Shown here piece by piece: positions 62,641-64,000 of a stretch of 64,000 bases of DNA. The stretch spans positions 992,001-1,056,000 of the forward strand of contig JANEZZ010001953.1 in assembly GCA_026122225.1 (NCBI GenBank), in the 5' to 3' direction. This DNA is from Heloderma charlesbogerti (taxonomy: Eukaryota > Chordata > Lepidosauria > Squamata > Helodermatidae). How positions within the stretch are numbered: the stretch's first letter is position 1; each line of letters begins with the position of its first letter. The notes beneath the pieces were generated by a model that ran no database searches, was not told the origin of the DNA, and saw only the letters and a program-made list of their open reading frames with translations. Made by a program: the position numbers and the translations under genes.

Positions 62641-64000
62641 AAGATTAAAAGAAAAAGTAAAAACTGTCAAGCCACACAGGGGATTAGAGATCCTAATCAG
62701 AAGGTGTTTAAGGTGACCATCAGGAGGTCACTATCCCTAATCTCTAGTGTAGGTTTTTTTGAAGTGCTTTCACTTCCTTTCACTTTCACTTAGTACTTTC
62801 CTTTTGTATGTCCTAAATCTGCCACTATTCAGCTTCACTGGATGACCTGAGGCTCCTCATTAAGGGAAGAAAAAAGTTAAACATCTGTTTGGCTGCAATA
62901 CACATTACCTGTAAAAAGTCACACTGAACTCAGCTTATTTATTGTACTGCTCCACTTTACTACCATGTATAATTTTATAAACCTCCCCCCTTTTATTTGC
63001 CTTTCTTCTAAATTAAATAGCCCAAACATTGAAGCCTTTCCTTATAGAGGAGTGATTGCACCCCACTCTCAATCACCCCACTGTGATTGAAGACTGCTGG
63101 GTTAAAAGTTCAGTACTATTGGCCACTAGATGTCACTTGCCAAGGCTCAGTTCCCCCCTCCCAACTCCTCCTCTCCCCCTCCCTAATCTTGAGAAAATTG
63201 TTACATTTCCCAGACAGGCTGTCTGGGCTTCAGAATTGTTGGAAGCAATCTGAATAGATGTGGACTGATCTGACCCACTTTGGACTGATCTGGACCCACT
63301 TTGAATCCGGACCAATTTGGTCCAAAGCACCCTGCTTCAGTTTGGAATTCAGATCCTGATCCGAAGCAGTGCACAGCCCTACTTAATACAAGCCTGCATC
63401 TTCCCTCTGAGTTCAGTAGCCTTGCTGTTACTAGGAGGCCTTAGGACTCGCTCCCTTGGCAGACCAATAGGGACTCTCCTGTGAATGCACCAGCCTTTTA
63501 AACTAGAGGGCAGACCGCCACCTTTTCTTCCACAGTCTGGTTATTGTTTTTTCTCTCTCCCCCTACTTTTCTTTCTGTTCTTACATGCCCATTGTTGGGA
63601 GCATGCTTACAATGATTTTTTTTAGGAGGGAGAAGGATGAGCAGAAAATGCTCCATGTGAAATACTGGTATTTCACACAGTATCTGATTTTACTGCTCTG
63701 AAATGGAACCTTTGGCTTCTGCAGAGATTTAGTAGCTTCAGTACAGCAACTGAGACAGTCAGCCTCCACAAATAACTTCTCCACAAATAACTTATCCTAA
63801 ATAGCTGTAGGACTCAAATTATTCCAAAAGGAGGGTTAGAACTATGTGGTGTCATGATTGAGGAACCGCTGGGGCTTTTAAATAGGTTCTACAGTTTTAA
63901 AAAAATTAGAAAAAGCTCTCAGCCGCCTCACCTCATAAAGTTAACTCAAGCACGTGCAATCCTGTCAAACCCTCCACAGCCTCCTAAATTCCTCTGAAGT
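62641..64000. other. Unassigned sequence
   Basis: No gene or repeat family recognised. A small duplicated pair GACTGATCTG...CCCACTTTG lies at about 63263-63303, and TCTCCACAAATAACTT is repeated at about 63760-63791. Confidence 0.35.

Noticed and set aside
62513..62716. 67-codon frame with MELTEPANFRELGPVAFVLA
   Set aside because: It overlaps the duplicated non-coding block at 62406-62640; no homology recognised.

Overview
This is eukaryotic, almost certainly squamate-reptile (lizard or snake) nuclear DNA. The evidence is Bov-B (RTE) LINEs, a Sauria-type SINE whose tail resembles the Bov-B tail, CR1, L2 and L1-like LINEs, a Penelope-like element, Helitron-like ends, many palindromic MITEs, and a spliced vertebrate gene with GT-AG introns. 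There is no prokaryotic gene organisation; most open reading frames here are chance frames or pieces of transposons.

Gene content. The one host gene I can support is the 3' part of ZMAT1 (zinc finger matrin-type 1), + strand, 11544-18565 with a 3' UTR to about 19.2 kb. Five exons with consistent phases and splice sites encode four U1/matrin-type C2H2 fingers (CX2CX12HX5H or close to it), then a lysine/serine-rich C-terminal domain ending EEEMLWNESILGF. The first coding exon or exons must lie upstream; I did not find them in 1-11543.

Layout. 1-11.5 kb: old Bov-B and L2 fragments, two Harbinger-like MITEs and a Sauria SINE. 11.5-19.2 kb: ZMAT1, whose introns hold MITEs and a head-to-tail pair of Helitron-like elements. 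21.2-24.7 kb: an almost full-length Bov-B nested in a short inverted-repeat element; its single reading frame is broken only by three stops. 25.4-26.0 kb: a composite of two SINEs inside one target-site duplication. 28-33 kb: a possible solo LTR and more MITEs. 33.5-35.6 kb: a second large Bov-B with an unusual 5' junction. 36.3-36.6 kb: a 149-bp tandem repeat. 37.1-39.2 kb: a Penelope-like element next to an L1 piece. 40.8-41.3 kb: a hAT element with an exact 8-bp duplication. 43.9-46.3 kb: a CR1. 46.7-52.4 kb: MITEs, small duplications and GC-rich sequence. 53.1-62.4 kb: an L1-like LINE broken up by two Harbinger-like MITEs and by a decayed gammaretrovirus-like provirus (about 55.0-60.8 kb).

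The elements do not form a pathway; they record successive insertions. The value of the window lies in that nesting and in unusual junctions. I found no convincing new biological system. The best candidates for follow-up are the near-intact Bov-B, the triplicated Bov-B junction, the shared 19-bp filler sequence, the composite SINE, the tandem Helitron-like pair with an internal empty-site control, and the four-finger ZMAT1 structure.
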